NCBI GenBank assembly: GCA_009809945.1
Contig: WTPW01000863.1
Location: 65,038-129,037 of the forward strand
Direction of reading: 5' to 3'
DNA from: Gigaspora margarita
Taxonomy: Eukaryota; Glomeromycota; Glomeromycetes; Diversisporales; Gigasporaceae
DNA length: 64,000 bases
The notes under the pieces are model-generated. The model made no database searches and had not been told where the DNA came from. It saw nothing but the letters and a program-made list of their open reading frames with translations. Position 1 is the stretch's first letter, and every line of letters starts with the position of its first letter. Below, piece by piece: positions 49,478-62,113 of the stretch. The position numbers and the translations under genes are program-made.

Positions 49478-50435
49478 TTTTTTTAATATTTAGGGGAACT
49501 CAGATATAGCACCTGCCCCAAACTTTATTAATATTTAAGCGAATTAACATATAGTAGTGCCGTAAACACATACATATTATATACAAGTATTGAGACTAGA
49601 ACTTTAAAGCCTTTCGTATTTCCACTATACAGCTAATCTAGTTTTTGTACATCTCTTACCATCTGCAAATTAGTATCACATGTTCTCCACTTTACCCACA
49701 TTACCTAATATAAACTTCCAATTTGGTGTATGTTCCAGGTGAGCGCTTAATACTTCCAATTTGGTGTACCTGAAGAGAATTCTCTTAAATTCCTACTAAC
49801 ATACTTTCCAGAAGTTCGTATCTCAAGTCATGAAGCTGCCTCTATCACATTGGGTAAGTATCTTAAGCCTGCATGCTGCTGCAACTAGCTAGTTTCTAGC
49901 GACTTTAGAACCCAGGACTTAGTATTTCAATTCAGTAATGTGCTAATGACTATACTTCTATATATAGTAATGAAATATCTGAGCATATTTTGCAAATGCT
50001 TCCAGTGCCAAATATAGTTGGATGATATCTTGAAGCTCAGGGTAATAGGTGCATTATCATTTCATATGATTCTTAGCAGTTGTAGCCCCTAGTTACTACT
50101 GCATATACTTGTACCAGCTATATTTGTATTGGTAGTTCCAGATCCTCATAACGTTCAAAGACTCCCATATGGGTGTGCCTAGAGCTCTGTTAGATCTTAA
50201 TACATACACGCCTTCATGTTTTAACTTCTTATTGGTTAGTAACTTTTGTATAGCCAGAGGTGTTCCAAATTTGGTAAAGCCAATTCTTTACTACAGGTAC
50301 CTTTGTGTTTACCATTTTTCTCACTACTCTAATTCAAATTACTGCCTAGTTATCCTCCCAATTAAGATCCCCAATACTGCATCAGGGTTGTTAGGGGGCA
50401 CCAGAATTCACTTGATTTCTTAGAGGAGAAGGGGT
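49478..50435 (-). mobile_element. SINE-like retroposon region with tRNA-Gln-like part
   Basis: The T-run at 49478-49487 could be the A-tail of a minus-strand insertion. On the minus strand 49958-49900 reads TATAGTCATTAGCACATTAC, then a drifted anticodon arm and CCTGGGTTCTAAAGTC, resembling a tRNA-Gln. ACTTCCAATTTGGTGTA occurs twice (about 49709 and 49754). 49970-50435 is GC-richer than its surroundings and unassigned. No target duplication identified. Confidence 0.45.
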
Positions 50436-50529
50436 TTCTAGCTTAGTAAGGTTACTATATATCCTTTATTCTGATTGGCTAATACAATATATTATTTATA
50501 TAATATATATATTTAAAAATACTATATAT

Positions 50530-51077
50530 GTTCCTGCGGGTCGATAGCATAGTGGTTGTGCTCTCAGGACAATTGCCACTTCAAACGCATGATCGCTGGT
50601 TCAAGCCCTACGAACAGCAAAAAATAACTATACAAGGTCATGAGACGGATGACCTGAACCAGGTTGCCAGGACCACGTATGGACGCCCAGCCATATGTGT
50701 GTGCCTCTACTCTGCAATTCAGATACTTCTAGTGAAATTCTGGTTGCAAGACTTCCGGCGAAATTCCAGTTGCAAGATACTTCCGGTGGAATTCCGGTTG
50801 AAGAAAAATATTCTGGTTAAATCCTCCAGTTAAATAAGGTTGGCTAGGTCATTCCCAGTTGTGATAGAAAAGGTATACTTCCGGTGAAATTCCGGATATG
50901 GAATTGATATACTTCCGGTAAAATTCTGGATGTTAAGAATAGTTAAAATTAGTGTAGATCTCTACAAATGTAGGGACTCTGTGTTATAGACAGGTTCTAT
51001 TAGTAAAAAAATTAATAAAAGAAGGCCATACGCTACCTCTGGGTATTTCCCAGAAGGAAAACATAAAAAAAAAAAAT
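50530..51077 (+). mobile_element. tRNA-derived SINE, full length
   Basis: The head starts GCGGGTCGATAGCATAGTGG with box A TAGCATAGTGGTT (about 50545) and box B GGTTCAAGCCC (about 50598). The body has repeated ACTTCCGGTGAAATTCCGG units (50725-50945) and ends in an A-run (51064-51076). TACTATATAT flanks it exactly (50520-50529 and 51078-51087). It differs in sequence from the longer SINE at 15397. The 101-codon frame over it is chance. Confidence 0.9.
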
Positions 51078-51106
51078 TACTATATATAAAAATTTTATTA
51101 GTTAAT

Positions 51107-51427
51107 AACTTTTGATCCACTAGTTCAATTTGAATGATTTAACTACCAAAATGATCATCTCAAAGAGAGGATTCTAACAAGTTCAAAATCACAAAAATCT
51201 AATCACAGGATCATAAGATCGATATAGATTTGTATATTATTACTACATATGTAGTATTATATTATTAAATAAATACTATATATATAGTAATAATATATAA
51301 ATCTATATCGATTTTATGATTCTGTGATTAGATTTCTGTGATTTTGAGCTTGTTAGAATCCTCCCTTTGAGAGGATCATTTTGGTAGTTAAATCATCCAA
51401 ATTGGACCAGTGGATCAAAAGTTATTT
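51107..51427. repeat. Hairpin array unit 1 (L1-R1)
   Basis: TAACTTTTGATCCACTAG at the left pairs with CTAGTGG-type TGGATCAAAAGTTA at the right. The stem includes CTACCAAAATGATCATCTC/GAGAGGATCATTTTGGTAG and AATCACAGGATCATAAGATC/GATTTTATGATTCTGTGATT; the loop is AT-rich near 51270. Same arm sequence as in the 42188 element and at 55703 and 63520-64000. Confidence 0.85.
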
Positions 51428-51723
51428 ATATATAACATATAATCAATTATTATAAAACGCATCTATAGTAATTTTGCACCTATTTCATGTAACAGTATGA
51501 TATGCATAACGTGTTATATGTAACTATTTGATCTCAATTATATACATAACGTGAAATAACTTTTACTAACTTTCATTAACTTCTTTATTAAATTTTTTTG
51601 TGTACAATAGTACTAAATTTAACTTCTAACTTTTACTTCGTATAACTATAAGTATAACATTGCACTTAAAAATTTGTATATTTATAGTAAAACTCAATAG
51701 AACCTAGTTAGTATAGTTTTAAA

Positions 51724-54700
51724 ATGGCAAGCGACAATGAATTCAACATGGCAGATTTATGCTTTGCAAATAATGTTGAAATAAATATGTTCAACAAAAC
51801 TTTGAACTTTAATAAGCAACCACAAATGACAGAAGAAACTACTGAATTACCTGGAACTAAAACTGAAACTGACAAATTCACCAATTCAGAGAAGGAATTG
51901 TATCCTTTAACAAAAGAACGGAGCTTTGTGGATTGGAAGGATGTTGAGAGGTATAATGAAATGGACCTTTTTTTTTTTTCTCTTCTTTTCTTCTCTTCTT
52001 CTATGCTCAAGTATTAACTAGTTAAAGTTATCTTGCCAAACATGGTCGTGAATGAGGATTTGCATTTTCATTAGCAAAAAGTGAGTTGGATAAAAATGAT
52101 AACATTCCAAGACATCGTGTTTATAACTGCTCAAAGGGACACCATTATGAGGCAAAAAAAAGTACAGATATTAGAAGAAAGGAACAAAGCACACAAAAAT
52201 ACTGGATGTAAGTTTTATATTAATTATCAAAAGTGGAAAGTGACAACCAAATACGCATCTCAGGTATAATTGGTAAACACTCACATTCAATGAGTGAAAA
52301 CATACAAATAGTTGCACCACAATACCGTCGTCTTATACCAAAAAAGCGAGATGATGTTAAACTTCTTGCTGCTAGCAAAATGCGTACTGGATTAATAATT
52401 AATGTGCTAATGCACAAGTACTCAGACCAGTATATATATGCACGTTGGGTCTATAACATCGTCCAAACTATCAAGGCAGAAAAGGGGAAATTGAGCAATG
52501 CAGGAGCAGCTTACAAAGAACTAATATAGCACAAACAAGAAATGCCTGGTTGGTACGTTAACGCTAAATTTGAAGGAAGTGACAACCATCTTGCGGGACT
52601 TATATGGTTACATCCTAAGCAAATTGATATTTGGAGTCATTTTTATGATATTATTTTACTTGATACGACCTGTAAAACCAATTGGTTTAATATGATAATG
52701 TGTGTAGTAGTTTGCGTGAATAATCATAATAGGTCTTGTCATGTTGCAATAGCTTTAATTATAGATGAGCAAAAAGCAACATCCAAATAGATTTTGCAGA
52801 GGTTGCTTAATGCAACAGGTTGGTTTATTAATTTGTTTATGCATCTGTTTTAGTTCACTTATATATTAAATTTTTTTTTTATAAAATTAAAGGGAACTGA
52901 CACCAAAGGTTGTTTATACAGATGCGGATCCAGCTTTAATTAGTGCAATAGAAAGTGTATGGCCTAACACAAAACATCATTTTTGCTTGTTCCACATAAA
53001 GAAAAATCTTGAAAAGCACTTTCTTTCTAAGTTTGGTAGGGAAAAATATAGGGAGTTTTTTGCAAGTTTTTGTCATGCGCGAAATAGCACTACTGAGACT
53101 GTTTTTGAACAAAACTGGCAAAAAGTCTTGGACTCATATCCTGAAGCAGTCTTATTTGAAACATTAGCTTTATTCTCATCGAGAAGCATGGGCTCTTGCG
53201 TTACATATCGGTTTTTCAATTGTGGTATACAATCAACTCAAAGAGTTGAAGGTTATAACACGATTTTTAAAAAAAAAACATTAAATAGAACAACATCGCT
53301 TATAGAAGTAGTAGGTATAATTGAACAGAATCTTATAAGAGAGTCACAATTTGTGAGATTCAATAAAACCATTGGAGAATTACTATGTATTGCACTTGCA
53401 TCATATTGAGACCACTATTTCATAGCAATTGATGAAATATGTGCAAAGTTTCTTACACTGGCAATACAAAAGCTACAACGTTATCAGATGGATTATATCA
53501 AGCTCATCGTATAAATTTGGTGACTGAATTACAACAATGAAATATTAGTGGATTGGTATTTAATGCAATATTATTTATTTAATAAGTTTATATAATTTTT
53601 GACCTATGGTTTGACTCATTAGCGTATTAGTTATCTGATTTTTTTTTACTTTAAAATACATCAGAGAACGTATTTAGCGAGGATTTGTATGATGAGATTC
53701 TAATTGAATTAACTGAACTTGTTGATGGCATTGATCCTGATGATATCAAAGAGCTTTGGGTAGTGTCATGAATAGATCGACAAAAATATCATTTTGTCAT
53801 TCTATTCGTTAATGCAGGTCATTTGTGTACATGTTTAACACTCATAAATTGTGGTATCATTTGTTATCATTTTTTTGCTATTCTTTTGAAAAGTGAAATT
53901 GCACAGTTTCATATTGGAATTCTAGCAAAGCATTGGTTCAGTGATCGAGCGATACAAAAAAATAAGGAACTTAGCAATGAACATGCTATTTCAATTAGAA
54001 ATAACCAAGATTTTGGTACATTTGAACATGAAATTCAGATGGATTTTCTTTTATTAACTCAATGCATGGTCAATACGTATTTACACTTAAGGTGCAGCAT
54101 TATATGAAAAGTCGTTCTCTTTATGGCAAAGGCTTTGGGTTAATGAAAAAAGCTTTGAACATGGCAATTGAAACTGGTCATACTGAAGAGTTATACGAGT
54201 TGCATTAGCAGATATGGAAAAACAACTTGCTGACCAAGAAAATATCTCACAATTAGATGAAGAAAATCATTACAGATCAATCAGCAATCTCCTAAAGTTA
54301 TGAACGAAAGGTCGAAAGTATCAAAAACGTATAGCAGCTTTCAACGATAAAGTACGAAAAAAAGTATTAAAAGAAAATACTAATATTCAGCATAGTGAGA
54401 ATTTAAAAAGGTCAGGTAGCTCCAATATTAGCATTGAGTCAATCGACATGGGCGGTGTTAAAATACATGATGCGCAAGTTCAAGTAAGCCAAAATCGAGA
54501 TCAAATAATGCATGATCAAAATATAGACACACGTGATAATCCGAGTAAGTATACATATGTTTATTGACTTTATCCATACTGTATTGATAAGTATTATTTT
54601 AAAATAATTACTGTATTATTCATTATTTGAATTTTTTTAAATGCGCCTTTATTATATATGAAAACAAATTTTTAGGCAAGAAAAAGCATGCGTATATATG

Positions 54701-54755
54701 TAGAAATTGCGGTGAAGATGGGTATTGAAGGTCTCGTTGTCCTAATAATATGAAA
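51724..54755 (+). pseudogene. MULE transposase, FAR1-MULE-SWIM-knuckle, broken
   Basis: Parts in order: an N-terminal acidic region (51724-52017); a FAR1-like DNA-binding region (FVDWKDVERY; RNKAHKNTGCKFYI, 52081-52269; GIIGKHSHSMS, 52260-52310); the MULE core with LIWLHPKQIDIWSHFYDIIL then LDTTCKTN (about 52600-52690), VVYTDADPALISAIESVWP (52900-52960) and HHFCLFHIKKNLEKHF (52970-53030); then GIQSTQRVEGYN (near 53225). A SWIM zinc finger follows (CTCLTLINCGIICYHFF, 53823-53880, then FHIGILAKHWFSD). At 54690-54755 is a zinc knuckle CRNCGEDGY...RSRCPN in which the usual His is Tyr and the next codon is TGA. Stops (for example 53407, 54104) and frame changes break it many times; 52818-52892 may be an intron. 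It would have been a DDE-type cut-and-paste enzyme. Confidence 0.87.
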
Positions 54756-55552
54756 TAATTATCTGTATTGTGCTCTGTATGTATGTAGCATTTACGTATG
54801 TATGCATGTGCATACGTACATAAGTTCCAATTTATTATGCTTTGCAATACTATTGTTTTAATATTCTAGTGCTTTACAAGTGCCAGGCAGAATTATTAAA
54901 CATAGTACCAGAATAATGATTAGAATGTTTGTTACTATGTTATAATAATTCTATCTGATACTTGTATAGTACTGATAGTGTATACTTCATTGTCATGTAT
55001 TGTGTGTTGATGAATGCTAAAAGTAAATGATGGTGTAAGTATGACTAACTGCTTTCTAGAATGCTAAGTATTTGTGGTGTGAAAAAAATGATTTTAAATA
55101 AAGTGATATCATAGAATTTATATAATTTGAGTTTGTCCTTGTAAACATAGATCTGTATAATGATATCAAATGTATTTCTTACATTAAATACGAAAAGTAT
55201 ATTTGACCTTTTTTTACCTTTTTTGTATTTTCTTTAGAAGTTAGGGTTAGAGTTAGGGTTAGGGTGAGCGTTAAACTAGTTTGTTCTCTTTTAGTGGTTT
55301 ATATATTTTAATTTGTACGCAATTGTTCTGTTGTACTATATATATGTATACGCGTGTACGTACATATGTACGTTAACAATCTAGATAAAAATAGTACCTG
55401 AATCGAAAGTTCCAAATTTATATGGATAAGGATAATATGTAGTATATATATTAATTTGTGTTCTTACTAAAGAAATTAAATATGATAGTCGTATTGCAAT
55501 TATATATGCTTTATATGTTGATAGGAAATATTGTATATATATATATAGTAAA

Positions 55553-55688
55553 ACATCTATAGGTGAAAAACCACCATAGGTGCATTTCACCTATGGTAAA
55601 AAACCACCATAGGTGCATTTTCACCTATGGTGAAAAATCACCATAGATGCATTTTTACCTATAGTGAAAATCACTATAGGTGCGTTTT
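55553..55688. repeat. Tandem hairpin repeats at MULE right end
   Basis: Four imperfect units of about 40 bases built on ACCATAGGTGCATTTTCACC, each able to fold; the last merges with the terminal inverted repeat. Confidence 0.85.
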
Positions 55689-55702
55689 AGTAAAATTCAT
55701 AC

Positions 55703-55866
55703 ATAATAGTAAATAACTTTTGATCTACTGATCCAATTTAGATGATTTAACTACCAAAATGATCCTCTCAAAGAGAGGATTCTAACAAGCCCAAAGTTAC
55801 AAAAATCTAATCACAGGATCATAAGATCGACATAGATTTGTGTATTATTACTATATAGTATTTATT
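55703..55866. repeat. Hairpin array arm L2
   Basis: AATAACTTTTGATCTACTG through GGTTAGAT-type stems to TTGTGTATTATTACTATATA, stopping at the loop near 55866. Shared variants (CCCAAAGTTACAAAAAT, ACATAGATTTGTGTATTATT) pair it with the arm at 63509-63660 rather than with any nearer arm. Confidence 0.85.
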
Positions 55867-56775
55867 AAATTAGGGTAGCTACGCAATGCAGTCACGCTAA
55901 AACCAGGAACGTTATAGTAATACATTTAAAAAGAAATAGAACTTATCTATATTATTATATTTTATAATTAAGATTATAATATATTGTTGTCTAATTTCAC
56001 ATCTTTTTCTTTATTTATTAATTCTTTCATTATTTCATTTCAGCTACTTTATTGTTAATGATCATTGTATTTAACATCGTTTATATCATAAATTGTTATC
56101 TTTTTATATACAGCTTTTATTTATTTTAAACCATGTTGTTGACAAGAAGGAGATTTGAATTATACAAAATAATTATAACATGTAGTGCACAGGTGCAAAA
56201 CTAGATAAAAAAAATTGAAAGAAAATAAAAATGCGATTAGGCTATCTAGCATATTAGTTACAACTTTTAAATGCTATAAATTAACATATAATCTGACTAC
56301 AAAAACAGAATAAAATTTTTTAATCAAGTCTGCCTACTGTTTAATAATTAATTATAAAATGAATAATTACGTATCTTTTGAAATAGATAAGTGAATCTAT
56401 ATCTATATAATTATTCTTGCTCAGATTTTTTCATCAAATATTATGAACTTTATTAAATATTTATATACTATGTTCATAGCAATTTTATGTTCACATGCTA
56501 TACTCAGGTAACAAAGTATAAATGAAGATTGAAAGCACTATAGTGCTCCGCATTCAGCATATTTGACTTAAATAAATAAAGTAGCAAGTTTAAACCCATT
56601 TTATAGTGTGGCACATTCAACTCACAATGAGTGAGGTGCTAGATGCAAAGAGAACAAGTAAACAAAATAGTAAAGTAAGCAAGTACTAAGATTTACCATT
56701 TACTCTTTATAATTGATGCACTAACCCTATAAAAAAAAGTTTATCTAAAAATATACAGTGTATAGAAAATATATA
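55867..56775. other. AT-rich DNA, nothing recognised
   Basis: Left part of the 7.6 kb segment that separates two hairpin arms. No gene. AGAGAACAAGTAAACAA at 56647 recurs near 58091. Confidence 0.45.
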
Positions 56776-56967
56776 CCGTATTCCTCTGAAAATAAGAACC
56801 CTTTTTTACTATAGGGGTGCTTATTTTCAGGTATAATTTCAACTAATAATTTGAATGATTTGATATTTAGCTGCTTATTTCTATAATATTAGGAGTGCTT
56901 ATTTTTGGGTATATATGAATTGTAGGGGTGCTTATTTTCAGGGGTGCTTATTTTTGAAGGAATATAG
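56776..56967. mobile_element. TA-target MITE, short AAAATAAGC subtype
   Basis: TA|CCGTATTCCTCTGAAAATAAG at the left and GCTTATTTTTGAAGGAATATAG|TA at the right; collinear throughout with 41286-41476. Confidence 0.85.
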
Positions 56968-59900
56968 TAGTAAGTTGCAGTTTTTGTATATTTCTCAATA
57001 TTTTATACATTTACAATATACAGCTAAAAAAATGAGAATTGCAATATTTTGTGGTGTTTTCTATATGTTTATGTATATTGTAGAATTTTCTATAAGTTTT
57101 CTATATATTTACTATGTTTTCTACATGGTTTTTTTATAGGCCAATTTTAATATACATATCTATAATCTCTATCACACATAATTTGTAATGTGCCATTTAT
57201 ATGATACCTAAAGAATTTTAGTGTACAATATATACAGTATGTACTGTACGTATAGTTCTTTTCTCTGATCTGATTGGCAAAGGTAATTGACAAAAATTTT
57301 AGTGTACAGTACCATATTTTACTATATAAAATACCAGGTGCAATTTAATTTCACATGGTAAAAAATTTGATTTGTACTCAGATATTTTGTACAGTAGAAG
57401 GTTAATTATATGAGGGTATCTTGTAAGGAGCATATATTAGCCCACAAGTAAAAAAAATATCAATAGTAAATCAGCCTTTGATTTGTACTTGGGTCTTTTA
57501 CAAAACACTACAACAAATGGCCTTGAAATGTACCTGATACAAATCAATAGGGGTACCGATTGAAAGAGGTATCTTCCATGATAAAATATGGTGTATATAG
57601 TACATATTGTATAGTACATATAGTACTGTATGCAGCACATTACTACACATGCTCATATACATAGCTATTTCATAATTAACCTCTATTTCATATAAGCCAC
57701 AAATCTGGTTATTCATGCAATTATAGCCTAGCATAACTTTGTCAATGCATAGAGCTATTATTCTTATTCAGATGTTTTATTAAATATCATTATAGAGATA
57801 CATATGGGAGTGGTGCTCCACTTTATTACTTATCTTCTATTATAATATACTTGTGTTTTTTTGTCAATTTTACTATATTTACATGATCTATTACATGACA
57901 AAGTACAAAATAAAAATTGGAAGTACAGGCCCACGCTATGGTATAGTGCATTCTACATTTTTTACATTTTACTTTACTTTTTTCCAATGCTGCGGTGGTA
58001 TACTCAACTTATATGCATACAGGATTCAACATCTTTAAAGAAAGGATGTGATGGACCAATCACAAAAAAGCCAAATTGTAATCAGGCAATGAAGAGAACA
58101 AGTAAACAAGTGAAGTAAGAAAGCACTAAAATTTCCAATTATGCCCACATGTCTTTATTACCTGTGCCTACCTGCATGTCTATAAATCACATGCATTTCT
58201 ATAATCTCATAAAATCATATGCATATCCATTGTCTTTCTATACAAGGCTTAATTCATATAAGCCACAAAAGGGTGATCCTTGCTATAATAACCCTAGCAT
58301 GACTTCATTAACACATATGGCTATTTACTAACAACAATTTTATGACAATTTAGTCATAAGCAATTAATTTATAGACAAGACTACTTTTACAGATAGTTAA
58401 TTCACAAACAAATTCATTTTGTAGATATGTTTTGATAATTTTTTTTATAAATAGTACCAATTATAAATTTAAATACAATACCTAACTAACAAAAACAAGA
58501 ATTAATTTGTTTGTGAAATCAGATATCAGTAAAATAACTATCTATTATGATAAGCAAACTTATTAGTGAATTAATCAGCTATCTGTATTATTGCAGTTTG
58601 CAAAATTATGTGAAATTTACAATTTAAATCTTAAGGCATAATATGATACTAGCATCACCTGATGTAATACTTGTCCATATCAAAAATTTAATGTATTTAA
58701 ATAAGATCATTATTTTAATATTTCATTGTTTATTATATTTATTTAATAGGCTTATATAAATCAATTGCACTTTAAACTTATCAGTCACACAATTTGTCAC
58801 ATCTTAAATTTTATTATATGATTTCACAAATTACACAAAATGACAAATTTACATTTTTGAGATTTCCACCAAAACCCTTATTAAAATACACTGTGTTCTT
58901 TAAACAAAGATGTTGCTGAAGCTTCTATGAATCCAACAGTATGAAGAACATAAAAAATGAACTTCTTTCTACAAAAATATATACCTTCAAAGATGGGCAA
59001 TTGTTTTACCTATTTCGCTTGATTTTTTTCAAGCACACAGACTTCTAACATAAAAAGTTATTTACTAGGTGCAACAAAGTGAGAGCTTTCACTAAAATGC
59101 ATCTTTGAAGAGCTAGTACATTATAAATATAATCAAGAAAATTAAGAAAAACTGTTTTACAGTAAGTAGATCACTTATTAATTCAATGCTTTTTACTTTA
59201 TTTCACTGTGAAAGTTGTTTTCAAAAATTCTGATATTTTATAGTTGTATTATATAGGTCATTCTCGCTATTGTAATGTGATATGGTTGTAAAATTTTCTT
59301 TACTATATTGTGAGAGTCAATTAATAAGTTCATTATAATGGGGTTCACTTTAACGAGAGATTCGTTTAAGAATTTACTATAATGAGAGATTCGCTCTAAA
59401 AAGAGTTCACTATAACGAGAGTAACTTGTATTTAAGCTTTTAAGTTCATTAATACTTACTATTCTAATATTTTTATTTAGTTCGTCGATTTATATCAGAT
59501 TTATTGAGTTAAGTTATTGAAATTTATTTTGCTTTGTTTAATTTAATTGGTATATAAGATTGTTTATTAATCGATTTATTTTAAACTAAATTCATAGATA
59601 TAATATTTTTTGTCTAAAAAATTCTCGTGCAGTTTTTTAATATAGGCTGTCGATAACCAGAATCATTATGGCTAATTGACATAATTTCGTTTATGAACAT
59701 CATGGTTTTGTTTTCAAATTAATTTAGTTGAAAGAGCATATAACAATAATACTGTAATTGATATATTTAAGTTATTTAAATTTAACATTTTATTTTAAAA
59801 AAATAAATAGATTTTTTAATAAACAAAACTATCTATTACGTAGTATATAATAAATATAAAATATTATTTCCTGTAATAAGTATTGATTTTAATCCTTATA

Positions 59901-61018
59901 ATCTCCAACAAAACTAACTTTATTGGTAGTGGTTCGACTTATATTTGTCAGTAGTGGTTTGACTTCTATTTCGTTGGTAGTAGTTCAACTTATCAGTTAT
60001 ATTTTAAATAATTGTTACAGTTATACTGTAGTCAATTTGAATTATAAACAACCTTCATCAAAGTAATTCTCAACCCCATTGAAAGTGCTTTACGAATATG
60101 AAATCTCTAACTTGCAATGTTTCTAAATAGTTTTAATAAAAATTTGATAAGTTTATACTCTAAAGAGAAGCTTCCAAAATGAAATAAAAAGCAAATACTT
60201 CATATATAAAATTGAAACGAAAAGCCAACTTTAAAGGCGTGATTCTTTTTGACTTTATTACTTTTTTACCTTAAACTTCAAAATCATAAAGTACTTACGA
60301 AGCTAAACTGCTGTACCTTGTCGCACAAATACAGTTTCCTTTTAGGACACCCTTGAAAATGATGTTTGAAAAGTGCCTACCATTGCAAGTTACTATAATG
60401 ATCATATGGATGTTGATCACTCAAATTTCATAATAAAAAATTACCCCATGATCTGCATGACAAATCGTATGACTATTATAATAATAATCATTATACAAGC
60501 TAAAGAATTATACTTAAGGTCTGACTATGCAAGTTGTAGAAACTATTTCAGCTCAGCTGATAGTATTTTGGCACTGATTTTTAACATGAGATTGCCATAT
60601 CAAAATTCAATGCCAAAATGTATTTGTCAAAACTGAAAGTATCTATACCATGTATAAGTCTAACACAATTTCAAAGTTTACTTTAAATTTTATATTCCCC
60701 CGCTCCTGGTTTGCACAACTGAGTTGTGCAACTACTTATTTAACAATCATTTACGTACTTATGTACGAACATTTTCACTACACAAGTGACTACATAACAT
60801 AAATAACGAGATGATTCATAACACCAATAAGATAATTACAAGTATGATATGAAGTACGATAATGATTGGTAATTTATATCATCGAAAAAACCACATGCAG
60901 TAAATATATATTCATTGGGTGCACACCAGTCAAATAAGGCTAGACCAAATTTATTAGAAATGCTTTATTGATATTAGCAGTATATACATCAGTTCTATCA
61001 ATATATAATTAAAATTAG
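56968..61018. other. AT-rich DNA with minor repeats, no gene
   Basis: A degenerate direct duplication links about 57684-57762 and 58248-58325 (TTCATATAAGCCACAAA, then TAGC(C/A)TAGCAT(A/G)ACTT). ACAGATAGTTAATTCACAAACAAATTC near 58389 is answered by GAATTAATTTGTTTGTGAA near 58499, a small foldback. GTTCACT(T/A)TAACGAGAG repeats occur at 59340-59430, and GGTAGTGGTTCGACTT repeats three times at 59925-60000. Open frames here, including one of 87 codons at 60373, have no recognisable domain. Confidence 0.45.
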
Positions 61019-61650
61019 CGATGCGAAGCATCAGCCAGTGGTTTCCCACCTGCATAAAGCAGGCCGGATATTAATCAAGATTTTTTTTAGAGAATTTGCG
61101 ATGTTTAGCATCAGCCAGTGGTTTCCCATCTGCATAAAGCAGGTCGGCCATATTTACAATGGATTTGCATTTATTGCGAAAATGGCAGTATTCACTAGGT
61201 GGGTGGGATCAGGTGTGAAGCCTGGAATGTGTTCTCCGATGCAAGTGAGCTTTTGCTTTTAATCTGCCTCTTTATATTTTATATTACTACAGTGCGATTC
61301 TAAGCTAGCATTAATGCTGATCATTTGTTGTGAACCAGTTTTCTACCTAGTTGGTGTTCCTGCAGCCACACGTGAGATGTTTAGCATCAGCTAGTGGTTT
61401 CCCACCTGCATAAAGCAGGCCGGCCATATTTACAAAGGATTTGCATTTATTGCGAAAATGGCAGTATTCACTAGATGGGTGGGATCAGGTGCGAAGCCTA
61501 GAATGTGTTCTCCGAATGCAAGTGAGGCTTTTGCTTTCAATCTTGCCTCTTTATATTTTATATTAAGCATTGATGCAAATATTTTGCTGATCATTTGTTG
61601 CGATCCAGTTTTCTACCCAGTTGGTGTTCCTGCAGCCACACGTGAAGGTG
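61019..61650. repeat. 270-bp tandem duplication, GC-richer
   Basis: AGCATCAGCCAGTGGTTTCC followed by a CCTGCATAAAGCAGG hairpin occurs three times (about 61030, 61108, 61378). The next 240 bases, with GCGAAAATGGCAGTATTCAC and TTGGTGTTCCTGCAGCCACA, occur twice (61108-61373 and 61374-61650), roughly 90% alike by eye. The second copy has an 81-codon frame starting MAVFTRWVGSG. The first copy has two 1-base deletions that break this frame, so conserved coding is unlikely. Identity unknown. Confidence 0.75.
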
Positions 61651-62113
61651 CAAGCAACTCGAACTCACAAAATAGAAAATATTACATTAAAACTTCTGAT
61701 TAGTAAATAGCATGACGGACATTTGTGCTTTAATATAATATAAATAGATTATATCTTAGAGTAGTACAAATATGAAATCCGGTATGCTCATACATGAATA
61801 AACAGTATACACACCACACAGTACATAAACATGTGAAATCGTAGATTTTTAACGTCCAATCAAATGCAAGATTTTGCGAACTATCATTCTAGATGGCAGG
61901 TAACTAGTGTTCCTCACGGGCCAGGTCAGGCCGGGTTTTAGCAAAAACCCGAAGTCAAACCGGAAAACCAGTCCGGGTCCAAGTATAAACCCGTACCCGA
62001 ATATTTGATACCCGACCCGAACCGGAACTGGTATAAGTATACCTTACTCACGTGAAAATAAAGCATTTACTAAACTAAGCACTCCCTGTCACGGGTTAAT
62101 TAATGACTCATGT

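Larger units (their letters stand above)
51454..55688 (+). mobile_element. Mutator-like (MULE) transposon, inactive
   Basis: Inverted ends AAAACGCATCTATAGTAATTTT at 51454 and ATCACTATAGGTGCGTTTT ending 55688, about 24 bp with few mismatches. Between them is a decayed FAR1/MULE-type transposase on the plus strand. The right end is preceded by four tandem CACCTATGGT/ACCATAGGTG units, echoes of the terminal motif. The expected 9-11 bp target duplication was not found. It sits exactly between two units of the hairpin array. Confidence 0.85.

Noticed and set aside
60373..60636. 87-codon open frame with an Ile run.
   Set aside because: Low-complexity ATA/ATT microsatellite inside it, no domain, no context.
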